Assembly (NCBI GenBank): GCA_009602725.1
Contig: WELB01000030.1
Span: 351,904 to 399,207 of the forward strand
DNA: 47,304 nt
From: Spirogloea muscicola
Taxonomy: Eukaryota; Streptophyta; Zygnematophyceae; Spirogloeales; Spirogloeaceae
Direction of reading: 5' to 3'
The notes under the pieces are model-generated. The model had not been told where the DNA came from, ran no database searches, and worked only from the letters and a program-made list of their open reading frames with translations. Position numbers and translations under genes: made by a program. Positions 24,801 through 35,143 of the stretch are shown here, one piece after another. Positions within the stretch are counted from its first letter, which is position 1; each line of letters starts with the position of its first letter.

Positions 24801-26953
24801 GTGCACTCTTATACTTCTGTTTGAATTCCAAATTGTCGAAATAGGCATGCACTCATGCTATCAAGCATGTGTTTCGTATGCAACTTGCAGGCAGTGTTCT
24901 GTGATATTATCAGAAGTTGCGCATGTGCTTGAGATATGGCCCCCTTCCTTGAGCTTGGAGGTAAGTTCCGGCTTTATTGCTGGGGTGACACGCCCATATA
25001 ATACTCTCAGAAGTCTGTCAGATAAATCCAGATCTTTGTGCAAAAAGCTGAGTTGCTGATTCTGCAACTGCATCATCAGATGATGAATGGCTTGACTATT
25101 CTCCCTCCCGCATACTTATTGCAACTAGAGCCTCCGGGATCTTATAACGCCTTGTTGGGTGGTCAACCTGCAGCCCGATGAGCGGATGCAGTGCTTACTC
25201 GCAGGTCTCTTTCTGCCACTGCGGCACATTCAAACAGCAGATAAGAAAGGGAAAATGGTAGGGGCCTTTCTTTCTTTGAGTATGAACGCTAGAAGGTGGA
25301 GATGAAGATGGCTGCTTGTGCTGTGCTAGGCTCTCTATCGTCATAGACAATGGCAGCGAGGGTGTGGCCTTTCAAAATGGTTGTGCAGCTCCATCAGCTC
25401 TTTGTGATGTATGACCTCAACAGCTACTTCACTTCTTGCACTGCACGTACTGGATGACTGCTTCCTCTAATACTTATCTGGAGAACGTTGCCAGATACCT
25501 GTATCAGTCACAAGCATTAGGGAAGCTTTAAAAGCTAAGACCAAGGATGCTGATGTGGTAAGTAATTGTATTTTGAGCACATCCTGCTGGAATGCGTACC
25601 ACCTTTTTGTGTACTTTCTAGACTGTCCTGCATGTCACTATAGCATTGCACTTAGTTTTGTAATTTACAAACTAAAGGTGTGACAACAATGTGATACCAC
25701 TCGCAAGTGTTCTGCGCAAGATGGAGATGATTTGTCTGGTCAATAACGTCACACACACCATCTCCTGATCCTGCTGCCCAGTTGTTGATATAGTTCAAAG
25801 ATGAGCAATAATTGTGTGTCAACTTAGCAACTGTTTGTAAAAGGAGAGGGGTCACATTGCTTTCTCTTAAGTTCTTCAGTTGTGGCTGTGACGCTACCAG
25901 GTGTCAGCGCTGCATTCTGGAGCTGAAGAGCTCCAGTCTGTGTCGCAGCTTCTACTTCTACCTCCACAAGAATCGCTTCCTGATACAGCAACATGCTCAA
26001 TCAGTGCCACGCAACACGAGGCCAGCCAACAAATTGCTGCAGGTCATTGCATAAGCATCAGATACATGGTAGGCTGGTTAGGATACCTGACTCGTTGTGC
26101 CTGGGAAAAGGGTCCATTGTGTCTAACAAAACATGTTTGGCACGCTTCTTTCTCTGCAAACAGGACTAGCTGTGAGGAAGCTTGGGAAGATCTGGCGGAG
26201 CGCTTTGCTACTTTCTACTTTGCTCAATCATCCTGCAGCAGCTTCCGTGGACACCGGCAGCGAATATGAGAAGGCCACTCTATGTGACCAAGTTGTCAGT
26301 GACTGCAGTGATGGTCACTTGGCCAAGCGGGCGCGCACACATGAGTATGCAGACTTATGCCGGATGGTGGAGAAGAGGATTCAAGCCTTTGGTGTGACCC
26401 TCTACTACCAGTCAAATGTGCTAACTCTTGGTCACAGGACTGGTGATTGACAGCTTGAAGCTCATTGAAGCTGCTGAGCATACTTGTACTTACAGGGCCA
26501 CTGCTTGAGATGGGTTTTGCAGGTCTGGAGCGGGCGTGGGAGATCAAACCGCTGTTGGATGGCACTGCCATCATCAAACTACTCGATTTGAAACATGCTG
26601 GTCCAAAGGTCAAGATCTGGGTAAGCACAGCTGGACGGAAGTTTGAGTGGCAAGAGGAAGGACAGACCAATTGACACTTGCTCTCAATTTGTCCTTGCTC
26701 TCTCTTAGCTCAGCTTAGCCAGGCATGCAATGCTCTTGTTCCTTCTGTGAGCAGCTGATGTGCAATCTTGTTCCTACTATCGAAGTTGTGGAGGTGATGT
26801 TGGGCCCAAGTTGCCTGTCTTTGTCATGGGCAGATCCAGAAGCAGATGGAGTGGCAGCTCTCACACTTGGATGGGAGCCCAGAAGACTGTCAAAGGTGGT
26901 TAATTGATGAGTATGCCAGAGGAGCAGCTGTGCAGCCTCTTCCGAAGAGGTGA
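21887..26953 (+). CDS. CCA-adding enzyme (tRNA nucleotidyltransferase)
   Basis: Adds the 3' CCA to tRNAs; class II nucleotidyltransferase of plant type. Sixteen phase-consistent exons: 21887-22447, 22866-22996, 23154-23271, 23468-23520, 23726-23775, 23976-24074, 24305-24414, 24573-24694, 24891-24960, 25080-25158, 25205-25257, 25495-25557, 25901-26042, 26164-26391, 26523-26620 and 26834-26953. Motifs: LRVAGGWVRDK, the metal-binding NDIDIALDD, ETATMRIHGVWIDLVNLR, DDALRRDLTIN, LFYNINTGNVEDLT, TFLDDPLRVLRAIRFGARF, ISRERIGKE and IDLMLRGKYP. Length is 698 aa from ATG 21887 (MRRLLLAGLP, Arg/Ala-rich, organelle-targeting-like) or 742 aa from the in-frame ATG 21755, whose N-terminus is hydrophobic. 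Alternative starts giving cytosolic, mitochondrial and plastid forms are known for plant homologues. TGTAA occurs at 27342-27346, about 390 nt past the stop. Confidence 0.94.
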
Positions 26954-28529
26954 TAGACAGAGGACTTCAGCAATGGACACACACACTCGACACTGTCCTT
27001 CAGCTGATGGTTCTTTGGTCTCACAGGCTTTTGGTGAGAATGTGCACTATGGTGAGTTCTCAGCTTGCCCATCTTAATCCGGAGCTCATAGAGAGCTTGA
27101 GTTTGCCTTGTGCTTTGTGATGCATACTCTTATCAATGCCGGCAAAGGTCGAGTTCAGTTGTATTCTCACCCTGACTTAATCTCCAGCTACCACAGTGCG
27201 ATGGCCTATGCCTCAATAATTTGAGCGCTACTTGAAATGTGCAGCTTTTCTTCAAAGATGTCAGCGGAACTGGAGAGGTCTGCACATGTTGAGAATGCCC
27301 AGTACTCATGATCTTCACTGCTACCTGTACCTTGAGACAGTTGTAAAAGAAGCAATTATGCGAACATTTCGGCCACGGCCGCCGCGCCATAGGCTGATAT
27401 GGAAAATTGTGGCGACAACATTGTGTGCCGCATTGAAGCGCCAGTGTGGGCGAGCAACCTGCAATGCAATGTGATCCCTCAATGGCTTGCCTTCATGGTT
27501 TTCACATAGCCTGGGGCCTTATTTGCTAATTCTCAAATGAGTCGAAGATATGAACAAGTTTTGTAGCACACACACAAGGCGCATGCGGGGGGCTCTGGGC
27601 AAGGTTGCCTTATGAACAAAATCGATTCTGCTGCAGTTAGAAAAGGCAAGGCCAGTGAGCTTAGGATTTCAACTGCCCGCGATGTCGCACACTGCGACCA
27701 ATGGAATCCCCAGAATGCATTGTGCGTGTGGCCCAACATGCAGTGCGCATTGTACATCCAAGGGTTTTGAGCAAGGTTTAACCGAAGTGCAGATCAGAAG
27801 GAATGGAGTGTACAAAGAGAAACTCCTCCCAGTGCAAAGCCAAAGGCTTTGAGATCTGTATGTGGAGCCGATGTAGGCATGCAGTGCTCAAGCAAATGCA
27901 TTTCCAACACTGCCAAGGCGAGATTGCGATCAAGTAGGAAACAACTGCTGAACAAGGCCAACCTCAAATGCAACTCAGAACAAGAAGGCGAGGCCACAGA
28001 TAACGAAATTCTGTCGAAGTTCAGCTTATCTTTATTTGCACTACTTTGTGAGGCATCAAGTCTACTGCGCGTTCCTGGCAACCGCAATGACCATGCACGG
28101 CAACCAGAGTCACTGTCACAGCACACCAACAATTATGCCCACAGGCATTGGAATATCACTAAGAGCACAGCCAATCACGGATTGCTGTGCGAGCTACGCG
28201 TCTTGCACTGATCCTTCGTGCACAACGTCAAGGCCTGGTATTTAACACGGCAGCGCCGTGTGAGAAGTTGCCATAAGCTCTACATGCAGACCCGAGAGAG
28301 ATCTCTAGCCTCATGTCTCGAGCTGCTCACGACTGAGGCCACCAGCTCGGATCGCTGCGCTTGCTTGAGAGGCATTGTGGGTGGCCGGCGCCCGGACTCA
28401 GGTGGTGCTGATCCGTGCGTTTGTTGTGGCGCTGCTCGCCAAGGCTTGCAACCGTCGTCGGTATCAGAGCCGGCCCCGAAGGGACTCTGAGCAACGACCA
28501 CTCCATGTGCCACTGGCGGCCAGCTCCGC
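26954..28529. other. Convergent intergenic region
   Basis: Lies between the stop codons of the CCA-adding enzyme and the glycine-rich RRM protein. ORFs of 60-120 codons occur on both strands (for example 27849-28211 plus and 27794-28132 minus), but none has splice-site support or a recognisable motif. It probably holds two 3' UTRs. Confidence 0.5.
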
Positions 28530-29717
28530 TCAGTAACCGCCGGGCCGGCTGCCCTCGTCGAGGGCGCTGCTGCCGCTGGTGCCTCCGACGCCGCCGCCTC
28601 CCATGGTGCCCTCCCGCCCGTAGCCGCCGCCACCGTAACCGCTGCCGTCATCGTCGTCGCCCCTGCCCCTGCCGCCGCCACCGTACCCGCCGCCTCCACC
28701 GCCACCGTAGCCGCCGCCGCCGTAGTTGCTGCCGCCGCCGCCTCGGTTAAAGCGCTCGCCCGCAGGCCTCGCCGTCGCATAGTCCACACGGATCATCCGG
28801 CCCTCCAGCTCCTGCACCACCAGCAAGCCGACAGCTCAGGGCGATCGTCGCTGCCACTGCTACCGACCTCCGCGATGAGGCCGCTGTGGAGCTGCCAGCC
28901 CTGCTCGCAGCTCGCAAGCGCAGCGCAGCAGCGTCAAGGAGGGGCTGCGCACTCGGCCGTTCATCTCGAGCTTGGCGGTCTCGGCGGCGCCCTCCTCCGT
29001 GAAGTGCACGAAGCCAAAGCCGCGCGAGCGGCCCGTCTGCCGGTCCGTGATGACCCTCGCTGCAACGCCCAGCGACGCCGTGTACGTCAGACGTCAGACA
29101 GGAGACGAGCCCTCAGCGCCATGCGTGAACGTCTGAACGACGCGGCCATGAGCTTGTACCAAGTCCGCCGGCACGGCGGCAGCGAGCGACGATGCCCGAA
29201 TTGGGCGCAGCAAGAGCGCAGCGAGGTGGGGGCGCAGGCAGGCAGCCGCACCGTCTGTGACCTCGCCGAAGGACGAGAACGCGTCCTTGAGCGTGTCGCT
29301 GTTGGTCTCCCACGCCAGCCCTGCGCTTGCAGCGGAAGCAATCGCGGCGGCCCCCACCATCAGCCATAATAAGCCAGCGAGCGAGCGAGCGAGCGAGCGA
29401 GCGAGCTAGCGCCCGAGAGGCAGTCATCGCTTGACGGGCGAGGGCGAGAGGGTACCGCCGATAAAGAGGCGGTTGCTGGCCAAGCCGCGCGCGAAGACGA
29501 GCGCCGCCGCCGCCGTCGCCGGCGTAAGGGCACCGCCGCCGCCGCCGCCGCCGGGGATCAGGCCGCGTGCGCCGCCTAGCAGGCGNGGCGCCCAGCTGCT
29601 GCGCCCGGGAGGAGGGGCCGCCACCCCTCCCCGCCGCTCCGGCGGGAAAAGAATCTGCACAACCGCCGGATCCTCCTCCCTCCGCTCGCGCGGCCCCCCG
29701 GAAGCCCCCTCCTCCAT
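28530..29717 (-). CDS. Glycine-rich RRM protein, mitochondrial type
   Basis: Single-RRM RNA-binding protein with a C-terminal glycine tail. Exons 29717-29456, 29320-29252, 29059-28953 and 28811-28530 give 239 aa. The RRM is complete: RNP2 RLFIGGLAWET, then DAFSSFGEVTDARVITDRQT, RNP1 RSRGFGFVHF and ELEGRMIRVDYATARP, followed by repeated GGGGYGG units and an acidic RGDDDDG patch. The region before the RRM (RLLGGARGLIPGG to ALVFARGLASN) resembles the presequence of plant mitochondrial GRP/ORRM proteins, so RNA editing, splicing or stability in mitochondria is a fair guess. A single N at 29586 inside exon 1 leaves one residue unknown and may hide a gap. A (GCGA)n repeat at 29371-29406 lies in intron 1. 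Confidence 0.87.
29371..29406. repeat. (GCGA)n microsatellite
   Basis: About eight GCGA/GAGC tetranucleotide units in the first intron of the glycine-rich RRM gene. Confidence 0.85.
29586..29586. other. Single-N assembly join
   Basis: An ambiguous base in exon 1 of the glycine-rich RRM gene, between two GC-rich glycine/proline-coding stretches. Confidence 0.6.
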
Positions 29718-29759
29718 CAGTTACTAACGTGGTTAGCGCTTTGGCCCTGGAGAGAGGAA

Positions 29760-30340
29760 AAGGCGCGCGGTGCGCATGAAATGAAATGGGTGGCCAACTC
29801 AAAACAGTACATCAAGCTTGGAGGTGGTGGTCACTGCTTCGAGGCAAGAAGGGCGACGGCTTCCACGTCACGCGGCGAGTCGACCTGCTGGCCACACTGG
29901 CTGGCGGACCGCGCCTTACTGGCGACGTGGTGGTGATGACAGACGCGTTCGACCGCGCCAACCCCACTGTATCTGCCTCCGAGCGTCTTTCTCCGAGGCA
30001 GGGCATGCAGTGGCCAGTGTCGCTTCGAGGCAAGGAGGCAAGGTATGCTGACCACCCACGGGAGGGCGAGCTCTTTCCCCTTGCCATCGACGTCCATGGG
30101 CCTTTGGCGCTTGGTGGCTCGAGCTCCTGCTAGAGCGTAGTGCGGTGGCCCAAGGGGAGCAGGCCGATCTCAACGCGGCAGGCACTCTCACCCAGGTGTA
30201 TCGCAAGCACCTGTCAGTATCGCTGCAGCGGTCAATGGCACACGCGCTGCATCTGCGTGCTGGTCGCGCGTTGGCTGCAGCCTCTGGCTGTAGACAGGGG
30301 ACCTGCTACTCGGAGACTACTTTTTCTGTTGCTTATGGCC
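29760..30340 (+). mobile_element. Decayed retroelement fragment
   Basis: Plus-strand remnant of the family seen at 17.2-18.6 kb. It shares GCGCGCGGTGCGCATGAAAT with 17579-17600, has a DVVVMTDAFDR strand, and reads ARYADHPREGELFPLAIDV near 30037-30095. A stop at 30131 and a frame change follow, then ADLNAAGTLTQVYRKHLSV and ALHLRAGRALAAASG at 30170-30300, homologous to 17940-18110. The stop and frameshift show it is not functional. Confidence 0.6.
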
Positions 30341-31093
30341 TCCCTTTCATCTCATGAGCACTGCATCCTTCTCCTTTTTGTTTCGCAGCCCCCAGCAACC
30401 CCCCGCCCCACCTCCCGCCCCCTCTCCTCCCTCCCTACCTGCCTGGTGGCAAATCAGGCCCTCACATGGCCTCCTCCTTGGCTGGCAAATCTGTCCACTC
30501 TATTGAGCTTGCCCTCGTAGCCACCATCTTGCCCACCGCACCCCCCCCCCCTTGGGACTGTATCCTCGTAGCTGCTGACGAAACAAAGTAGACAGTGCTC
30601 TTCCAGAAAGGGCGGTGGCTGTGACGGGCCAGCCCAAAAGAGTGGACAGGATGTTGGCAGGTGAGTTGCCATATTGGAAGTTGAAAGTTATCAGCACTGT
30701 AGCTGCTATGAATACGTACTCAGAGAGTCGCAGTCAGCTCGGGAAACTTGCAGCAGGGATGAGTCAAACAGGTTACAAGTTGTTTACTGCCTTCACTGAC
30801 CACAATTGAGAAGAGCTCTTCCAAGAGGACGGTGGCTCCACTGCCAACAGAGGCACTAAGCCTCTGACTTACTGATAATCAAGTGGGCAAAATAGCGCCA
30901 GCAGAGTCCCGACATGGCTGTCCAAGCACCTGCTCTCACACTGTCCCTGAAGACTGGTTGGAGTATTGTGCCCGTTGGCCATAGCAGCTAGCCTTGCCGC
31001 GCAATGCGTGCTCAAGCTTCCCGCAAAACTGTGTCAGTCCGATTGGGCTGGCCGTTTGTACACAGCAGCAACGCATATCCTTCGAGCGAATTA
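30341..31093. other. Region without a supported gene
   Basis: Begins with a pyrimidine-rich C tract (30380-30440 and 30541-30551). It then has one GCCAGCCCAAAA motif near 30628 and two copies of CTTCCA-GGCGGTGGCT-type words (30600 and 30819). I saw no exon with family support. Confidence 0.5.
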
Positions 31094-31483
31094 CTACGGA
31101 GTAGCTCCCATGCATCCAGCCCTCAGCTGCTCAAGGTATCGGTCATCAAGTCTCCTCCAGTCTAGCGGATCCATTCGTTTGGTAAGGTTGGCGTCCTCGA
31201 GCACTCTTTGCCAGCAACTCACCCTTGCATCATGCTTACTGCTCCAGTGCTTAGTGCCACCATTCTCACTGTCCCTTCTTGTGAAGCTGCAAGCAGATAC
31301 TGTTTCCACAACGTCTCTGATCTGCCGCCTTTCACAGCCAACGCCATCCACCTTCGCGCCACCTCCTGCTGCAGCCTCAACACCTCTTGCTGCAGCCTCT
31401 GCAAGAAAGGCATGCCCCCTGTGAGGCAGGGCGCTACTCCCATTGCAGCAAGCACCCTCGTCTGTCCTCCTTGAGCTCAGACA
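31094..31483 (-). CDS. Possible small coiled-coil protein
   Basis: A doubtful gene between the C53 stop and the repeat region. An ATG at 31483 begins MSELKEDRR and ends at a GTGCTT donor. A second exon near 31398-31301 reads, depending on frame, RLQQEVLRLQQEVARRW (heptad-like) or ERRQIRDVVET. A last exon 31195-31094 can read MDPLDWRRLDDRYLEQLRAG and stop. Exons 2 and 3 agree in phase, but exon 1 does not join the same frame cleanly, so the model is incomplete. I do not recognise a family. Confidence 0.3.
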   Translation of the reverse strand, partial: CLSSRRTDEGACCNGSSALPHRGHAFLAEAAARGVEAAAGGGAKVDGVGCERRQIRDVVETVSACSFTRRDSENGGTKHWSSKHDARVSCWQRVLEDANLTKRMDPLDWRRLDDRYLEQLRAGCMGATP

Positions 31484-31618
31484 TGTTGCCCTTGCCCTCG
31501 AGCGCAGCGAGGAGCGGCCGTCGAGCAGCGGTGCTGTGAGCAGCAGCTACCCATGCTGCTCATTGGGCACGAATGGTGCCAAGGAGAAGAAGTACATGCT
31601 GTGGCAATGCCGCCGCTA

Positions 31619-34039
31619 TCAGGGCGCCGCGGCGAGGAGCACGTTAATCTCGCCGATGATGTTGACGCGGCGGCCAGCATACTGCGCTGAGAGCGTGGCC
31701 TCAACCAGCTCCTTGTATTCCCGCGTTCGGCCCACTGCCGCTTCCTGTGGCAATGACAGTACGGCATGAGGGCGTGCTATTGCTTGGCTGGCGCGAGTTT
31801 GGCAGCAGGCCACTTAACTGGCAACTGAGGCGGTAGAGGCAAAGGCCGCCAGTGGAAGGGACTGACGAGCTTGGGCAACGTGGTGGCGAGGGCGCCGCGG
31901 AGCTCCAGGCGTTTGGCAGCAAGGTCGTGCGCGCCGCCTGCCAGCTTCGCCTGCACCTGCCGCTTCTGCTGCAGAGACTCGCAGAGCCGCTCGACGAAAC
32001 TGCGAGGCAGACGGCCACCGGCAGGCGGCAGACAAATGTTAAAATCTGGCATCTGTCTGCCACCCGACAGCAGTTCTCAGCAGCGCAGCCAATGGCGGCG
32101 CTTACCGGCGTGAAGTTGCGACCATGATGAGGTCATGTGTCGCTGGGCGCATGAGGAGCTCCACTGCTGCCACTACGGCAGCGTCCATGGCCGCCAGCGA
32201 GTCAGCGCCGTGCTGCTGCACGGCGGGCGGCGCTGCCGCCTGCAGCTGCCCCTGCAGTGCCACATGGTCGCTGCTCTCCATCTCCGCCAGCCGCTGCCGC
32301 AGGAATGCATGCAGCTGCCATGACCGATCGAAGTAAGTTAGCACCAACGCAGCAGTTGCCGCTATTGGCGGCTGGCAGCTGGTGCAGGCAGATTCTTACC
32401 TCAGAGAGGTCGTCGAGGAGACGGCCACGGCGCTCCGCCTCCATCAGGGGACCGCCGACGGCAACCGCCGCTTCGGCAACTGTCAACTCCCCCGGTACAC
32501 TGCCATCTACACCCCAGTCAATGCCCGCCGGGCCACCTACGCCAATGCCCTCGTCTTCCCCGACATGTGCGATGTCGGTGTCCCAGCTGATGCTGGCCGG
32601 CACTTCTGTGGCGGCGTCAGTCTCTTCGCTAATGTCCCACACAGGCTGCGGCGCAGCCTGCCCTGCACCTGTGCCATTGCCATCGTCGCCGTCGCCCTCG
32701 TCGCCACCTCTGCTGTCGTCAACGCATGCATTCCAGTCAATCACGAGGGGCTCCGCAGAGCCCACCTCCTCAGTGTCACCTCCAGTTTCGTGGGCACCAT
32801 TGTCCCACTGAATCTCCAGTGGGGCACTATCACCAGAAACAACGACTTCTGCGCTGTCGCCGACGTCAGTCGTCAAGGTTGGGTCGCCATCATGCAGCAG
32901 TGTGGCACTGTGGTCACGAGGATCGTCGCCTGCCTCGGGAGCTGCTGCAGCAAGCCTTTCAGCAGCATCTGCAGTGCCGTCAACATGGCCGGCAAGCTCC
33001 TCCAGCGGGCGGTCCCGCAGCTCGCACAGCGTGGGCAGCACGCTTGGGGGCTCGTCCTGCTCACCAGGCGACCAAAGCTCACATTACTCCCCGGCACTTG
33101 AGAACCTTAGAAACAAGACTTAGAGTTACTGGAGGTGAGGGGCAGTTCAGTTACTGTGCGCAGGAAAAGTGTTTCATTTGAGCAGGGGTAAAGGTAAAAG
33201 TTGATGAGACTGGAGAAGAAGCGTGCATCCCTCCTCAACAAGAGGCAAAGTCTGGGCTTGCAGAGTCTCAGAGCAGGTATTTCAGCCAATACTCAAGCTT
33301 TAAGCTGAAGGTATTGGACACTAGGAACCATGACAAGGGGCTCGAGGCTGGAGCTTCTGGGCTTAGGCTTGGCTTGTGAGGAGATGGACAGATCTTCAGA
33401 GGAAAAAGGGCCAGCCAAGTGACCTCTGGCCGCATGTGGGCATACTGCACGAACGCGCGGTAATAGGCCAGAGCCTCGCCGACGCGCTCGCCCTGCAGGG
33501 CCTCGCCAACCTGCCGAAAGACGTCTGGCAGGCGGCCGGCCAGCCCCAGAAGCTCGCTCCGCACGTCGCGCCCCTACCCGTGTGGCGCGCCAAGGATCTG
33601 CTGGCTAGTCAGCAGCGACAACATCTTCACACGCGAATGTAAGTTGAGATGCTCAGTTTCTGCTACAAGCGCTCGCTCGGCTGAAGACTGACCTCGATGC
33701 CGAGCTGCTCGCAGGCCTGCTGGTACTTGAGTGCCGACGCGGCTGCATTGCGCTTGTACTCCGCCTCGCGGCGGTCCAAGTCGCCGAGCTGCTGCTGCAC
33801 CTTGGCCGCCTGCTTCTTCAGGTAAGGGCTGCCACAATCGCGCAGAGAGGCAGCGGCGGCGCCCAGTGAGGAGCACGGCACACGGCAGGGACCTCATGGA
33901 CGAGCGAGCACCACGGGGGCTGGCTGCCGCGAGCTCCGCCGTACATCTCGTAGTTGGTGTACTGGACGAGGATCTGCGCGGCCTCGCCGAGGAAGAGGCC
34001 GTCCTTCTCGTACGCGCGCTCCAGCGCCTCCCACTCGCC

Positions 34040-34071
<32 letters not shown>

Positions 34072-34244
34072 CACCGCCGCTGCAGCGTAAGGAGCGCCGT
34101 TGAGGGCAGAGCCGGCGGTGGCCAGGCGAGCAGCCATGGCCCTCACCGCGGCGCCGGAGAGGTGGCCGAAGAACGAGCGCGCCTCGGGCGCCGCCGCCGC
34201 CGCCAGGGCCTCGCGCACGCGGCGGGCCTCCAGGTAGCCCGTCG
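31619..34244 (-). CDS. CDK5RAP3: C53/CDK5RAP3 homologue (UFMylation, ER-phagy), 5'-truncated
   Basis: Adaptor of the UFL1-DDRGK1 UFM1 ligase complex and ER-phagy receptor in animals and plants. Exons: 34244-34147, 34039-33945, 33828-33693, 33573-33424, 33056-32400, 32314-32106, 31999-31867 and 31744-31619, all phase-consistent, about 534 aa. Diagnostic pieces: YLEARRVREAL, SFFGHLSGAAGEWEALERAY, EKDGLFLGEAAQILVQYTNY, EIPYLKKQAAKVQQQL, LKYQQACEQLGIEGRDVRSE, RFVERLCESLQQKR and the C-terminal GRRVNIIGEINVLL. Exon 33056-32400 is a long acidic disordered region with five short W motifs (IQWDNG, VIDWN, VWDI, ISWD, IDWG) that match the shuffled ATG8-interacting motif pattern. About 100 N-terminal residues are missing in the gap beginning at 34259. 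The assignment is firm; motif function is inferred from homologues. Confidence 0.92.
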
Positions 34245-34258
34245 CTGCGGCGGCGCGC

Positions 34259-35143
34259 NNNNNNNNNNNNNNNNNNNNNNNNNNNNNNNNNNNNNNNNNN
34301 NNNNNNNNNNNNNNNNNNNNNNNNNNNNNNNNNNNNNNNNNNNNNNNNNNNNNNNNNNNNNNNNNNNNNNNNNNNNNNNNNNNNNNNNNNNNNNNNNNNN
34401 NNNNNNNNNNNNNNNNNNNNNNNNNNNNNNNNNNNNNNNNNNNNNNNNNNNNNNNNNNNNNNNNNNNNNNNNNNNNNNNNNNNNNNNNNNNNNNNNNNNN
34501 NNNNNNNNNNNNNNNNNNNNNNNNNNNNNNNNNNNNNNNNNNNNNNNNNNNNNNNNNNNNNNNNNNNNNNNNNNNNNNNNNNNNNNNNNNNNNNNNNNNN
34601 NNNNNNNNNNNNNNNNNNNNNNNNNNNNNNNNNNNNNNNNNNNNNNNNNNNNNNNNNNNNNNNNNNNNNNNNNNNNNNNNNNNNNNNNNNNNNNNNNNNN
34701 NNNNNNNNNNNNNNNNNNNNNNNNNNNNNNNNNNNNNNNNNNNNNNNNNNNNNNNNNNNNNNNNNNNNNNNNNNNNNNNNNNNNNNNNNNNNNNNNNNNN
34801 NNNNNNNNNNNNNNNNNNNNNNNNNNNNNNNNNNNNNNNNNNNNNNNNNNNNNNNNNNNNNNNNNNNNNNNNNNNNNNNNNNNNNNNNNNNNNNNNNNNN
34901 NNNNNNNNNNNNNNNNNNNNNNNNNNNNNNNNNNNNNNNNNNNNNNNNNNNNNNNNNNNNNNNNNNNNNNNNNNNNNNNNNNNNNNNNNNNNNNNNNNNN
35001 NNNNNNNNNNNNNNNNNNNNNNNNNNNNNNNNNNNNNNNNNNNNNNNNNNNNNNNNNNNNNNNNNNNNNNNNNNNNNNNNNNNNNNNNNNNNNNNNNNNN
35101 NNNNNNNNNNNNNNNNNNNNNNNNNNNNNNNNNNNNNNNNNNN
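34259..35143. other. Assembly gap (885 N)
   Basis: Unsequenced. It contains the 5' ends of both C53 (minus) and RBM42 (plus), and therefore their shared divergent promoter. GC-rich proline-coding sequence borders it on the right. Confidence 0.99.

Noticed and set aside
29371-29406. Short direct repeats suggesting an array
   Set aside because: A simple (GCGA)n microsatellite without spacers; not a CRISPR-like array.
32382-33101. A 239-codon plus ORF
   Set aside because: Antisense to the large acidic exon of C53, which has clear family motifs on the minus strand.
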